Shown here: piece by piece, positions 1 to 8,442 of the stretch
Numbering within the stretch: the first letter of the stretch is position 1
Layout of the letters: every line of letters starts with the position of its first letter
Notes under the pieces: generated by a model
What the model saw: the letters and a program-made list of their open reading frames with translations, nothing else
Databases searched by the model: none
Told to the model about the DNA's origin: nothing
NCBI RefSeq assembly: GCF_023195895.1
Contig: NZ_JALPRK010000003.1
Coordinates: forward strand, 248,001 to 312,000
Direction of reading: 5' to 3'
DNA length: 64,000 nucleotides
Origin: Paenibacillus mellifer
GTDB lineage: Bacteria; Bacillota; Bacilli; Paenibacillales; Paenibacillaceae
Made by a program: the position numbers and the translations under genes

Positions 1-819
1 GGAGGTCAATGTATTTTCCGTAAAATGAATCGGAAGGCCAAAATGAGAGAAGCGCTCCAGCACCTCTTCCAGCTTCTCGCGTCCCCAATACCCTTGATGC
101 TGGTGCGACTGAATGCCGATGGCGTCGATGGGAATCCCCGCGTTTAAACATCCGTCAATCAGAATCTCGTAGTTGATCGAAGTGTTGAAGTCATTTAGCA
201 ATAACGTTGCACCGGGGTTGGATTCTCGCGTTTTCGCAAACATTTCCTTAATGATCCCAACGCGGCCTAAATCTTTACTAATTCTTGTGATCCCATTATC
301 GTATTTATCAAAAATCGGCATAATCACCACTTCATTGATAACATCCCACATCTCAATCAGGCCTTTGAAGTCGGTTACGTCTCGCTCGATTCGGGCAAAC
401 TGCGCTTTCAGGATGTCCTCATTGCTTAGATCCAGCAGCCACGGCACGGTTGCGGTATGCCAGCAGAGCGGATGTCCCTTGACGGCAATATTCCGTTCCT
501 TCAACCACCGTGCAGCCACCTGCAGCTCTTTCGTCCGCGGCTTACCTTGCTCCGGCTCAAACATCCCCCAGTAAAAAGGCAGAGTAGCAAAGTTAAACAC
601 CTCTAAGAATAAGTCCAGCTTCTGCTCCAAATAAGCAAGCCGGTCCTCCGGCACGTTTCGATTGGCGATCGGAATGACGTCAAAAATCCCGCAGCCAAAC
701 AGGAACTTATGGTTGGTCTGATGAATTGCGACTTCCTTCCCTGTGACGGGATTTCCGGACGCGTCCACAAGCTGGATGGTTTTGCTTGCCATGCGATGGG
801 ACAATGGGTTCTTCTGCAT
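1..819 (-). CDS. GH10 endo-1,4-beta-xylanase, 3' end outside window
   Basis: Glycoside hydrolase family 10 enzyme that cleaves internal beta-1,4 bonds of xylan or xylo-oligosaccharides. The 273 residues present read from ATG at 819, behind GGGAGG, and run off the left edge. Family marks seen: the N-terminal HKFLFGCGIF strand, substrate-site KGHPLCWHT, the acid/base glutamate in WDVINEV, IGIQSHQH, and PIHFTEN where the nucleophile glutamate is expected. There is no signal peptide, so it is probably an intracellular xylanase acting on imported oligosaccharides. A cre-like site and a perfect palindrome lie just upstream, fitting carbon-source control. Seen: motifs and start. Inferred: location and substrate. 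Confidence 0.9.
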   Translation of the reverse strand, partial: MQKNPLSHRMASKTIQLVDASGNPVTGKEVAIHQTNHKFLFGCGIFDVIPIANRNVPEDRLAYLEQKLDLFLEVFNFATLPFYWGMFEPEQGKPRTKELQVAARWLKERNIAVKGHPLCWHTATVPWLLDLSNEDILKAQFARIERDVTDFKGLIEMWDVINEVVIMPIFDKYDNGITRISKDLGRVGIIKEMFAKTRESNPGATLLLNDFNTSINYEILIDGCLNAGIPIDAIGIQSHQHQGYWGREKLEEVLERFSHFGLPIHFTENTLTS

Positions 820-850
820 TCGATGACCTCCCTATCCGTAAACGATTGTC

Positions 851-864
851 GGTAAGCGTTTTCA
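851..864 (-). promoter_or_regulatory. cre-like catabolite repression site upstream of the GH10 gene
   Basis: The 14-mer GGTAAGCGTTTTCA differs from the CcpA consensus TGWAANCGNTNWCA only at its first base. It lies 32-45 bases upstream of the xylanase start, a position where CcpA binding would block transcription. Confidence 0.55.
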
Positions 865-870
865 CGCCCT

Positions 871-894
871 ACGGTTTAGATTGTACTAAACCGT
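871..894. promoter_or_regulatory. Perfect 9-bp-arm palindrome, probable operator
   Basis: ACGGTTTAG and CTAAACCGT are separated by six bases, upstream of the GH10 gene and next to the cre-like site. This is the form of a dimeric repressor site. The regulator is unknown; it does not match the Bacillus XylR operator closely. Confidence 0.5.
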
Positions 895-1042
895 TCGTCA
901 CCGGAATAGGAGCCTTTTAAAGCGAATACCTTTGAAATTTGAGAAGAACACCTGAGTATCGTCGATCAAGAGATCAGGCGCCCTCTATACCAGGAAGACT
1001 TTTCCCGCTTCCCGTCCATCGCTTGTTACGACCGTCCCCCCT

Positions 1043-1723
1043 CTACTTCTCCTGCTCCTTCATCACCTGCTCGACCCCGAGCAAAATCACCTTCAACCCA
1101 AACTCAAACGCCCGGTCCGTCCCCATCAGTTCAAACAGCTCATTCTTGAACATCGTTCGGAATAGTCCTGCTTCCTCGTCGGGCATGGAATCCAGAAGAT
1201 GGGTCATCTCTTCGCCCGGAAGCTCTCCCTGGTTCTTAAGGATCGCGGAAACGTTGCGCTCATGCTGATAGGCGTCAAGAACAAAGTTGTAGATATAGTT
1301 CACCAGCGTGATAATGACCTGTAGCTTCTGCTCTTGCTTCAGCGGCGTCGATTCCACGCAGAGCAGCATTCGGTTATTGAACCGGATAATATCCGGTTCG
1401 TGGGGCAGCGTCATCATCATCAACTGTGTGGAGCACGGATACCGGCTCAAGACACTCCGCACCGTTACCGCAAGCTCCGTCAGTTGCTCCTTCCAGTCCC
1501 CCTCGGAATGAAACTCCTCCAGGATGATTTTGGATACCTGGTTGGCCAGACGCTGGTAGAGGTCCTGCTTATTCTTGAAATACCAGTAAAGAGAAGGAGC
1601 TTGAATCCCCAGCCGGTCAGCCAATCGTCTCAAGCTGAACTTCTCAATCCCTTCATCCCCCAGAAGTCCCCAGGAAGCATCTAAAATTCGATCCTCGGAA
1701 ACTTGAGGTTGCTGCTTTTTCAT
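1043..1723 (-). CDS. TetR-family repressor of the divergent MATE pump
   Basis: A 226-residue TetR-type regulator. The N-terminal helix-turn-helix is clear (FSLRRLADRLGIQAPSLYWYF, residues about 29-49), followed by an all-helical ligand domain of the TetR_C type. It is divergent from the MATE transporter at 1849, and the 122-base gap carries three copies of a CTAACAnTGT(A/T)AG palindrome. It therefore very likely represses both itself and the pump, with a pump substrate as inducer. The start ATG at 1723 has only a weak ribosome site. The family is certain; the inducer is unknown. Confidence 0.9.
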   Translation of the reverse strand: MKKQQPQVSEDRILDASWGLLGDEGIEKFSLRRLADRLGIQAPSLYWYFKNKQDLYQRLANQVSKIILEEFHSEGDWKEQLTELAVTVRSVLSRYPCSTQLMMMTLPHEPDIIRFNNRMLLCVESTPLKQEQKLQVIITLVNYIYNFVLDAYQHERNVSAILKNQGELPGEEMTHLLDSMPDEEAGLFRTMFKNELFELMGTDRAFEFGLKVILLGVEQVMKEQEK

Positions 1724-1741
1724 GAAAATCCGCCCTTTTAT

Positions 1742-1824
1742 CTAACAGTGTAAGTTTATGCTTTACAGTTCGATTAGGTCCATGATATCATCTAACACTG
1801 TAAGGTTCAAACTAACAGTGTTAG
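1742..1824. promoter_or_regulatory. Three TetR operator palindromes between tetR and the MATE gene
   Basis: CTAACAGTGTAAG at 1742-1754, CTAACACTGTAAG at 1792-1804 and CTAACAGTGTTAG at 1812-1824. The third is symmetric except for its central base. One copy lies next to tetR and two next to the pump gene, fitting joint repression in both directions. Confidence 0.8.
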
Positions 1825-1848
1825 ATTGACCAAAAAAAGGAGAAAGTG

Positions 1849-3210
1849 GTGAACCACATGGATGCAGAGAACCTCCATTACTTCGAGAAAGCCCCGATCG
1901 CCAAAGCCGTAGCTCACTTTGCCATTCCAATGATGTTAGGTACGTCAATGAGCGTGATTTACTCCATCCTGAATGCCTATTTCCTTGGCACACTGGGTAA
2001 TACCGCCATGTTGACCGCGCTCGCGCTAACCTTGCCCTTATTCGCCGTCATCATGTCGTTAGGCAACTTGATCGGCATAGGCGGGGGCACCTTCATCTCC
2101 CGTTTGCTCGGCGAGAAAAAATATGAAGATGTGAAGCATGTATCTTCCTTCGCTTTTTACAGCAGCCTTGTTCTCGGTCTGATCGTCATTGCCGCGGGCC
2201 TCCCGTTGATCGACTCGATCGTCCATGGCTTAGGGGCAACGCCTGACTCCTTCGGCTTCACGAATGACTATGTCTTGATGATGCTGATCGGTTCCCCCTT
2301 CGTTATCCTCTTCTTCACGCTGGAGAACATCGTACGTTCAGAAGGGGCGGCGATCACATCGATGGTGGGGATGATGCTGAGTGTGGTCGTAAATATCGTG
2401 CTTGATGCGCTGGTCATTTTCGTACTCCATTGGGGAGTCATCGGCGTGGCGTCGGCTACGGTTGTTTCCAACCTGGTCGCAAGTGCCTTCTACGCCTTCC
2501 ATATGGGGGTTAGGAGCCAATTCTTAACCGTCTCCTTCAACTGGTTCAAGGTGAACAAGGAAATGATCAGCAATGTGCTCAAAATCGGAATTCCCGTCTT
2601 TATTATGAGTGTCTTCCTGGGTGCGATGTCACTGATCTTCAACCATTTTCTCGTTGAATATGGGGATCAAGCTGTAGCGGCTTACGGGATTTCATCGCGA
2701 TTGCTGCAGTTTCCGGAGTTTATTCTAATGGGGTTATGCGAGGGAGTCGTGCCGTTGATTGCCTTTACATTCACTGCAAATCGATTAAGAATGAAGCAAA
2801 CGATCGGTTTTACGATCAAATCCATTGCGGTGTTAGCTGTCTTGTTCGGCGTCCTCGTCTATCTGATTTCCGACCACTTAATCGGCTTATTCACGAATGA
2901 CCCGCTCCTGATCGAAATGGGCAGCTACATCCTGCATGTGACGTTCTTATCCTTGTTCATCTCTGGAGCGACCACCTTGTTTACGGGGATCTTCCAAGCA
3001 ACTGCTCAAGGAACCGCTGCCTTAGTTATGTCGGTGATTCAAGGCGTCACTCTGATTCCTGTTCTCTATATCGCCAATCGAATGAACGGCTTCCACGGCG
3101 TGGTCTGGTCACTAGTCATTGCAGATGCGGCCGCATTCCTGGTTGGAGCTCTTATGCTGTTCGTACTGCGAAATAAATTGCAGCCGGAATTGGAAGCTTT
3201 CGTGCACTAA
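1849..3210 (+). CDS. MATE-family multidrug/cation antiporter
   Basis: A 453-residue integral membrane protein with about 12 hydrophobic segments, the usual length and shape of MATE efflux proteins that export drugs or metabolites against Na+ or H+. Family features include the N-terminal AVAHFAIPMMLGTSMSVIYS and the repeat-like Gly/Ala-rich segment near residue 200. GTG at 1849 is chosen because it sits six bases after GGAG; GTG 1846 and ATG 1858 are alternatives. Its 5' region holds two of the three TetR operators. The substrate cannot be read from the sequence. Confidence 0.9.
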   Translation: MNHMDAENLHYFEKAPIAKAVAHFAIPMMLGTSMSVIYSILNAYFLGTLGNTAMLTALALTLPLFAVIMSLGNLIGIGGGTFISRLLGEKKYEDVKHVSSFAFYSSLVLGLIVIAAGLPLIDSIVHGLGATPDSFGFTNDYVLMMLIGSPFVILFFTLENIVRSEGAAITSMVGMMLSVVVNIVLDALVIFVLHWGVIGVASATVVSNLVASAFYAFHMGVRSQFLTVSFNWFKVNKEMISNVLKIGIPVFIMSVFLGAMSLIFNHFLVEYGDQAVAAYGISSRLLQFPEFILMGLCEGVVPLIAFTFTANRLRMKQTIGFTIKSIAVLAVLFGVLVYLISDHLIGLFTNDPLLIEMGSYILHVTFLSLFISGATTLFTGIFQATAQGTAALVMSVIQGVTLIPVLYIANRMNGFHGVVWSLVIADAAAFLVGALMLFVLRNKLQPELEAFVH

Positions 3211-3578
3211 TTAAATTCTATAGCCATACGTGAAAAGGCAAGATAGGGACTCTCCCCGTTCCCGCCTTTTGCCTTGCGTATCAAGGGTTGATTCGTATCA
3301 ATTTGTCCGGGTTCCGGACCATGAATATTCTCCGAATCCGTATTCCCGCCGGGATCAAGTCCGAGCTCCTGCAGAATCTGAAGCCCCTGTCCCTGGCTGT
3401 AAAGCGCGTGCGGTCCAATATTGAATAAGCAGCCATCTTTCTCATCGGTTGCCGCACGTCCTCCCCATCTCGGACTCTGTTCCAACACTAAGGTCCGCAA
3501 TCCTTCCTTTGCCAAAAAGGCAGCCATCGTCAAACCAGCTAACCCGCCGCCAATCACTGTAACATCCCATTTTTCCAT
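3207..3578 (-). pseudogene. N-terminal stump of an FAD-dependent phytoene-desaturase-like oxidoreductase
   Basis: After GGAGG and ATG at 3578 the protein opens with VTVIGGGLAGLTMAAFLAKE, a Rossmann FAD-binding motif, then a GGRAAT motif typical of phytoene desaturase/amine oxidase-like enzymes. The similarity stops after about 80 residues; the last 40 residues look like unrelated read-through. Full enzymes of this family are over 400 residues, so this is a truncated remnant. Its end overlaps the convergent MATE gene by four bases, which suggests a deletion junction here. Confidence 0.75.
3235..3275 (+). terminator. Possible hairpin after the MATE gene
   Basis: AAGGCAA and TTGCCTT form the outer stem, with GGGA/TCCC inside. 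There is no strong T run, so the call is weak. Confidence 0.3.
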
Positions 3579-3656
3579 AAAAAGGGCCTCCTTCATCTTT
3601 AAGCTGAACTCAAGACGAGGAAGCCTTGTGATTTGTGACAGAACAATTAGGAATTA

Positions 3657-4574
3657 TTAGGAGTTATTCCAACCGCCAAGGGTCTTGCGTAAATGCCGGA
3701 TATCTCTCCCCGGAGGCAACCCAAACTTCCGCGCATACTCCCGGCTAAAATGCGACGGGCTTTCGTATCCCACCTGAAATGCCGCTTCAGCGGCTTCCAG
3801 TCCCTCCGTGATCAGCAGCCGTCGCGCTTCCTGGAGCCTTAGCTGTTTCTGGTACTGGATTGGGCTCATGCCCGTAACTTCCTTAAAATAATGATACAAA
3901 GAAGATGCGCTCATGCGCGCCTCCTCCGCCAATTTTTCCACACGCAAGGGCTGTGTATATTCACGGTTCATCCGCTCGATCACCTTCGTGATTCGCTGTG
4001 CATGGCTGCCAATGAGGGCGAACTGCTTGAGCGCCGCGTTCTGTTCATCCTGAACTACGCGGTAAATCACCTCACGAATGATACTCTCGGCAAGCACGGG
4101 AATTTCCTGAGGCGCATCCAGCAGCCGTACCAGTCTTAGAATGGCATCGAGGAGTGCATCGTTCATCCGACTGACCACGAGGCCGCGTCCAGGCGCGGGG
4201 TTCCTCCGCTTTGCTTCGCCCGAGGAGCGAATCACTTCAAGGACCTGATTCATATGAAATCGCAATTGCAGGCTTAAGTATGGTGTTTCGGGTGACGCCT
4301 CCAACACCTGACCCGTGATGGGTAAGTGAACCGATGCCGTCAAGTAACTGGATGGATCGTAGCGATAGCTCTCTTCTCCCAGCATCACGACTTTTGAACC
4401 TTGGGCCACAATACAAAGCGATGGTTCATAAACCGAATGCACCCGTTCGGAAATCTGGGAGGTCCGAATTAGGGACAAACCGGGGATCTTCATATCCTGC
4501 GTTCCGTCTTCTCTAACAAATCGCCCTATGATCCCAGCTAATTCCTCAATTCTTCCTGCAAACTGTTCTTCCAT
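3657..4574 (-). CDS. AraC-family transcriptional regulator with AraC_N cupin domain
   Basis: 305 residues from ATG 4574, eight bases after GGGGGG. The N-terminal half is the AraC_N sensor domain (YEPSLCIVAQGSKVVMLG, about residues 50-70). The C-terminal 100 residues carry two helix-turn-helix units (LAEEARMSASSLYHYFKEVT and AAFQVGYESPSHFSREYARK). It is divergent from the Atu4866-like gene and SDR at 4745-5750, its likely targets. A paralogue lies at 35251-36144 and is also divergent from an oxidoreductase. The effector is unknown. Confidence 0.88.
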   Translation of the reverse strand: MEEQFAGRIEELAGIIGRFVREDGTQDMKIPGLSLIRTSQISERVHSVYEPSLCIVAQGSKVVMLGEESYRYDPSSYLTASVHLPITGQVLEASPETPYLSLQLRFHMNQVLEVIRSSGEAKRRNPAPGRGLVVSRMNDALLDAILRLVRLLDAPQEIPVLAESIIREVIYRVVQDEQNAALKQFALIGSHAQRITKVIERMNREYTQPLRVEKLAEEARMSASSLYHYFKEVTGMSPIQYQKQLRLQEARRLLITEGLEAAEAAFQVGYESPSHFSREYARKFGLPPGRDIRHLRKTLGGWNNS

Positions 4575-4744
4575 AACCATCACCCCCCATTGTTTCGTCT
4601 CTTGATATCTACCCTATTATGTTTTGGAGGATTAGGCAAGTTTCGTGCATCATTCAGCTACCGCCTTAGGTTCACCTCGGCCCATAATGAAGGGGTATCA
4701 AGCACTCGGCTGGCTTTGCCGAGAGTACGGAAGGAGAGAATTCA

Positions 4745-5002
4745 ATGAACACCCAAATAAACACATCTCATCCCTATATCGGGATGTGGGTAACGGAAGA
4801 CGGCTACATTCGTCATGAACTGCTGCCCAACGGACGATACGATGAAGCTCGAGGGAATCGCAAAAGCGCCTACCAAGGGAGCTACACCCTCGCAGGCGAT
4901 CATATCGAATATGTGGATGACACCGGCTTTACAGCAGACGGGGATTTCATCGACGGGGTCTTGTACCACGCGGGTATGGTCCTCTATCGAGAAAATCAAT
5001 AG
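4745..5002 (+). CDS. Atu4866-like small beta-strand protein
   Basis: An 85-residue protein matching by eye the Atu4866 family (small lipocalin-like barrel). It has HPYIGMWVTEDGYIRHELLP at the N terminus, then a GRYDEARGNRKSAYQGSY segment and DDTGFTADGDF. The family has structures but no agreed function and is commonly paired with an oxidoreductase or fused to one. Ribosome site GGAGAG lies before ATG 4745. The next gene starts 17 bases after its stop, so the two form an operon under the divergent AraC regulator. Confidence 0.8.
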   Translation: MNTQINTSHPYIGMWVTEDGYIRHELLPNGRYDEARGNRKSAYQGSYTLAGDHIEYVDDTGFTADGDFIDGVLYHAGMVLYRENQ

Positions 5003-5018
5003 GAAGGAGCGATGTAGG

Positions 5019-5750
5019 ATGACTACACTTCATGGAAAAACGGTGATGATTACTGGAGCAAGCAGCGGGATTGGCGAAGCGACGGCCCGTGAACTGGCAA
5101 GCAAAGGCGCCAACATTATCATTGGTGCGCGGCGTTTAGAGAAGCTTGAGGCTCTGGCGTCCTCCCTGCAGGAGGATGGCGCATCGGTTGCCGTTCAGAA
5201 GTTGGATGTGACGGATCTAGATCAGATGCGGGCCATTGTCCGGTTGGCCGTTGATCGGTTTGGGAAAGTGGACGCGATCGTTAACAATGCCGGCCTGATG
5301 CCGCTTTCGCCCTTGGCCGCCTTGAAGATTGACGAATGGAACCGGATGATCGACGTGAATATCCGCGGCGTGCTTCACGGGATTGCCGCCGGGCTTCCGA
5401 TCATGAAGGAGCAAGGATTTGGGCATTTCATTAATGTGGCCTCGATCGGAGCTTATGAGGTGACCCCGACAGCAGCGGTCTATTGTGCAACCAAATATGC
5501 CGTACGGGCCATAAGCGACGGCTTAAGGCAGGAGGTTACGGGACAAGGCATCCGCGTAACTCTGGTTTCGCCGGGGGTTACGGAGTCCGAGTTGGCGGAG
5601 ACCATCACGGATAACGAAGCCAAAGCGTTGATGAAAGAATACCGACGTACGGCGCTGCCCGCCTCCGCCATTGCTCGCGGGATCGCTTATGCCCTCGAAC
5701 AACCCGAACACGTCGATGTGAATGAAATGGTGATCCGCCCCCGCATATAA
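5019..5750 (+). CDS. Short-chain dehydrogenase/reductase (SDR)
   Basis: 243 residues. A classical SDR: TGASSGIGEATARELASKGA for NAD(P) binding at residues 11-30, NNAG near 88, and the catalytic Ser-Tyr-Lys with YCATK near 155. An Arg in GARRLEK after strand 2 suggests NADP(H). The start ATG 5019 follows GGAAGGAG; an upstream in-frame extension would overlap the Atu4866-like gene and is rejected. Probably co-transcribed with that gene. The substrate is unknown. Confidence 0.9.
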   Translation: MTTLHGKTVMITGASSGIGEATARELASKGANIIIGARRLEKLEALASSLQEDGASVAVQKLDVTDLDQMRAIVRLAVDRFGKVDAIVNNAGLMPLSPLAALKIDEWNRMIDVNIRGVLHGIAAGLPIMKEQGFGHFINVASIGAYEVTPTAAVYCATKYAVRAISDGLRQEVTGQGIRVTLVSPGVTESELAETITDNEAKALMKEYRRTALPASAIARGIAYALEQPEHVDVNEMVIRPRI

Positions 5751-5772
5751 CTTTGAAGACGAAACTCCTATT

Positions 5773-5805
5773 GCCGTCCGATTCCCAGTAGGGATCTTGG
5801 ACGGC
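5773..5805 (+). terminator. Hairpin downstream of the SDR gene
   Basis: GCCGTCC pairs with GGACGGC, with ATTCCC/GGGAT inside, 22 bases after the stop. It is followed by only a short T-rich stretch. Confidence 0.5.
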
Positions 5806-5971
5806 GATATTTGTGCTGCAACCAAATTTATAGTTAAGCCCATCCTGCGTGTGTTATACTGTCATTTCGAATCCAGTTGAAAATGGCCGATACTGGGTAT
5901 TCTGATTCTTAGTACCGTACATTTGCATTTCAAACACACCATTGCTTGCCGCCTAGGGAGGAAGTAACAGC

Positions 5972-7465
5972 ATGATTGACGTCAATAAACAAAAGGTTGT
6001 GGAAAGCGTTCCGCAACGAGGCTTTTTTGGACATCCCAAAGGATTGTTCACTTTGTTCTTCACGGAGTTTTGGGAGCGGTTTTCTTATTATGGAATGAAA
6101 GCGATTCTGACTTTCTACATGTACTACGAATTAAGTCAAGGCGGACTCGGCATGGAAGAGGGCATGGCTCTCGCCATTATGTCCATTTACGGTTCCCTTG
6201 TGTATATGTCCGGGATTATTGGCGGTTGGTTAGCAGATCGGGTATTCGGAGCTTCTCGCGCTGTCTTTTACGGCGGCATTCTCATTATGCTGGGGCATAT
6301 TGCCTTGGCCATTCCGGGAAGTGTCCCCTTATTCTTCGTCTCCATGGTTCTGATCGTGTTAGGTACGGGCTTGCTGAAGCCCAACGTATCCAGCATTGTG
6401 GGAGAACTCTATAGTGAATCCGACCAGCGACGGGATGCAGGCTTTAGCCTGTTCTATATGGGGATTAATCTGGGCGCATTCCTCTCTCCGCTGATCGTAG
6501 GAACGATCGGCATGGATTACAACTTCCACTTGGGCTTCGGCATTGCTGCCGTCGGCATGTTCTTTGGATTAGCTATTTTTGTCTATACTCGAAAAAGAAA
6601 CCTCGGGCTCGCCGGCACTTTCGTGGCTAGTCCGTTATCTCCAGCTGAACGAAAAAAGGTGTTTCGCAGAATCGGGCTCGGCGTATTGCTTCTTGCCGTG
6701 ATTGTTGCCATCACCATCCCGTTAGGTTGGCTGACCTTCGAATCGTTTATCGTGATCGTAGGCCTTCTGGGGATTCTAATTCCAACTTCCTATTTTATTG
6801 TAATGTACCGCAGCCCGCGTACGACCAGCGTTGAACGTTCCAGGCTCATTGCTTATATTCCGCTGTTTATTGCGGCGATCATGTTCTGGGCGATCCAAGA
6901 ACAAGGGTCAACCATCCTTGCCAATTACGCGGATAAGCGGACGCAGTTGGACTATGCCGGCATTCACATTTCACCCGCTTGGTTTCAATCTTTAAATCCA
7001 TTATTCATTATCACCTTAGCTCCCGTATTTGCCTGGTTCTGGCTGAAGCTGGGCAAACGGCAGCCTTCGATTCCGAAAAAATTCGCCTTAGGTTTGTTGT
7101 TCGCCGGCTTATCTTTCCTGGTGATCCTATTGCCGGCTTATTTCGGCGGTGAGGATGCCTTGGTGAATCCGCTCTGGCTCGTTCTTAGTTATTTCATCGT
7201 TGTGTTAGGGGAATTGTGCTTGTCTCCGGTCGGGCTGTCGGCCACGACGAAATTGGCGCCCTCCGCTTTCTCCGCCCAGACCATGAGTTTATGGTTCTTA
7301 TCCAGTGCGGCGGCCCAAGCGATGAATGCGCAAGTGGTTAAATTCTATTCACCCGCCACAGAAATGGCGTACTTTGGCGTTATTGGAGGAGCGGCTATTC
7401 TCCTCAGTATTCTGCTCTTCTCCTTCTCCTCCAAAATCCAGGGGTTTATGAAGGGAATACGGTAA
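5972..7465 (+). CDS. POT/PTR-family proton-dependent oligopeptide transporter
   Basis: A 497-residue multi-spanning membrane protein of the proton-coupled di-/tripeptide importer family (DtpT-like). It shows the signature TEFWERFSYYGMKAILTFYM at residues 31-50, containing the ExxER-type motif, and GLLKPNVSSIVGELY near 138. About 14 hydrophobic segments follow. Start ATG 5972 has GGGAGGAAG upstream, and a terminator hairpin follows at 7496. Length fits the family. Peptide specificity cannot be read. Confidence 0.92.
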   Translation: MIDVNKQKVVESVPQRGFFGHPKGLFTLFFTEFWERFSYYGMKAILTFYMYYELSQGGLGMEEGMALAIMSIYGSLVYMSGIIGGWLADRVFGASRAVFYGGILIMLGHIALAIPGSVPLFFVSMVLIVLGTGLLKPNVSSIVGELYSESDQRRDAGFSLFYMGINLGAFLSPLIVGTIGMDYNFHLGFGIAAVGMFFGLAIFVYTRKRNLGLAGTFVASPLSPAERKKVFRRIGLGVLLLAVIVAITIPLGWLTFESFIVIVGLLGILIPTSYFIVMYRSPRTTSVERSRLIAYIPLFIAAIMFWAIQEQGSTILANYADKRTQLDYAGIHISPAWFQSLNPLFIITLAPVFAWFWLKLGKRQPSIPKKFALGLLFAGLSFLVILLPAYFGGEDALVNPLWLVLSYFIVVLGELCLSPVGLSATTKLAPSAFSAQTMSLWFLSSAAAQAMNAQVVKFYSPATEMAYFGVIGGAAILLSILLFSFSSKIQGFMKGIR

Positions 7466-7495
7466 CCTGCAGCACCATAGATCTTCGGTACCCAG

Positions 7496-7530
7496 CGGCG
7501 ATTCTCCAAGAGCGGAGGATCGCCGTTTTC
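7496..7530 (+). terminator. Rho-independent terminator of the POT gene
   Basis: A 12-bp stem with one G-T pair, CGGCGATTCTCC against GGAGGATCGCCG, a six-base loop and TTTTC. Confidence 0.8.
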
Positions 7531-7624
7531 TGCCTGAAGACAAGTACGTGATTCATATCACAAGCTCGACGGATTAGAGGTGTATACTTTTTTATCGAGT
7601 AGAGATATCCTAGGAGGTTCTAGC

Positions 7625-8386
7625 ATGGGACGATATGAACAGCAAAGAAATTTCTTAAAGTCCAACTTTCTTGAATTTAAACATGTGAAAACAGATAAGA
7701 TAAAGGGCTTGCCCCAACCCGCGATCGTGAAGCCTTACGCCTCTTCCTCCGAGATCATTGACCTTCCGGAGCCAAGTGAGGAGGTTGTCAGCAAATCCAA
7801 TATTTATGATTGCATCAAGGAGCGGAGAAGTACCCGGTTTTATTCGGCAGAAAGTTTACAGCTTGAGGAGTTATCCTATCTCTTATGGGCGACTCAAGGC
7901 ATTACGAGTACCACGAAGACCGGACTTACCCTTCGTACGGTACCATGCAGCGGCGCAACCCATACTTTTGAAACTTATCTTTTCATTATGCGGGTAGAGG
8001 GAATCCGCCAAGGAATTTACCGATATCTACCGGTCGAGCACAAGCTCTTGTTTGTGTCTGAACTGGACGAAATGGACCGGAAAATTGATGCGATTACCTT
8101 AGAGCAGCCCTTTGTCCCCCATTTTACGAAAAAAGCGGCTGTCCTGTTCGCATGGAGTACGATTCCTTACCGTTCGGAATGGAAATATGATATCTCCGCG
8201 CACAAAAAAATCCTCATCGATATCGGTCACGTCTCCCAGAACCTATACCTGGCAAGCGAATCGATCGATGCCGGGGCTTGTGCGATCGGGATCTATGACC
8301 AAAACCTCATCGACGAGGTCTTAGGTCTAGATGGGGAGGAAGAATTCGTCCTATTCCTTGGTGCGGTGGGGAAGAAACGAGAATAG
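7625..8386 (+). CDS. SagB/ThcOx-type nitroreductase-fold oxidoreductase
   Basis: 253 residues from ATG 7625 behind TAGGAGG. The nitroreductase fold is marked by IKERRSTRFYSAESLQLEEL (residues about 67-86), then LLWATQGIT, and the second FMN-site region HVSQNLYLASESIDAGACAI. This arrangement is typical of the SagB-type dehydrogenase subfamily (FMN-dependent; azoline oxidation in some RiPP clusters). No precursor peptide, cyclodehydratase or transporter is adjacent, so a role in peptide modification is not supported; a stand-alone flavin reductase is the safer reading. Confidence 0.8.
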   Translation: MGRYEQQRNFLKSNFLEFKHVKTDKIKGLPQPAIVKPYASSSEIIDLPEPSEEVVSKSNIYDCIKERRSTRFYSAESLQLEELSYLLWATQGITSTTKTGLTLRTVPCSGATHTFETYLFIMRVEGIRQGIYRYLPVEHKLLFVSELDEMDRKIDAITLEQPFVPHFTKKAAVLFAWSTIPYRSEWKYDISAHKKILIDIGHVSQNLYLASESIDAGACAIGIYDQNLIDEVLGLDGEEEFVLFLGAVGKKRE

Positions 8387-8404
8387 ATCTCTGCAAAAAA
8401 GTTA

Positions 8405-8426
8405 GAGGGACTCTCAGGAGTCCCTC
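8405..8426. terminator. Bidirectional terminator between convergent genes
   Basis: GAGGGACTC and GAGTCCCTC flank a four-base loop. An A6 run upstream supplies a T run for the minus-strand SDR; the plus side is only A/T-rich. Confidence 0.75.
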
Positions 8427-8442
8427 ATAATTCATCTTCACT

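Noticed and set aside
7625..8386. A RiPP (azole peptide) cluster around the SagB-like gene
   Set aside because: No precursor peptide, cyclodehydratase, protease or exporter lies nearby.
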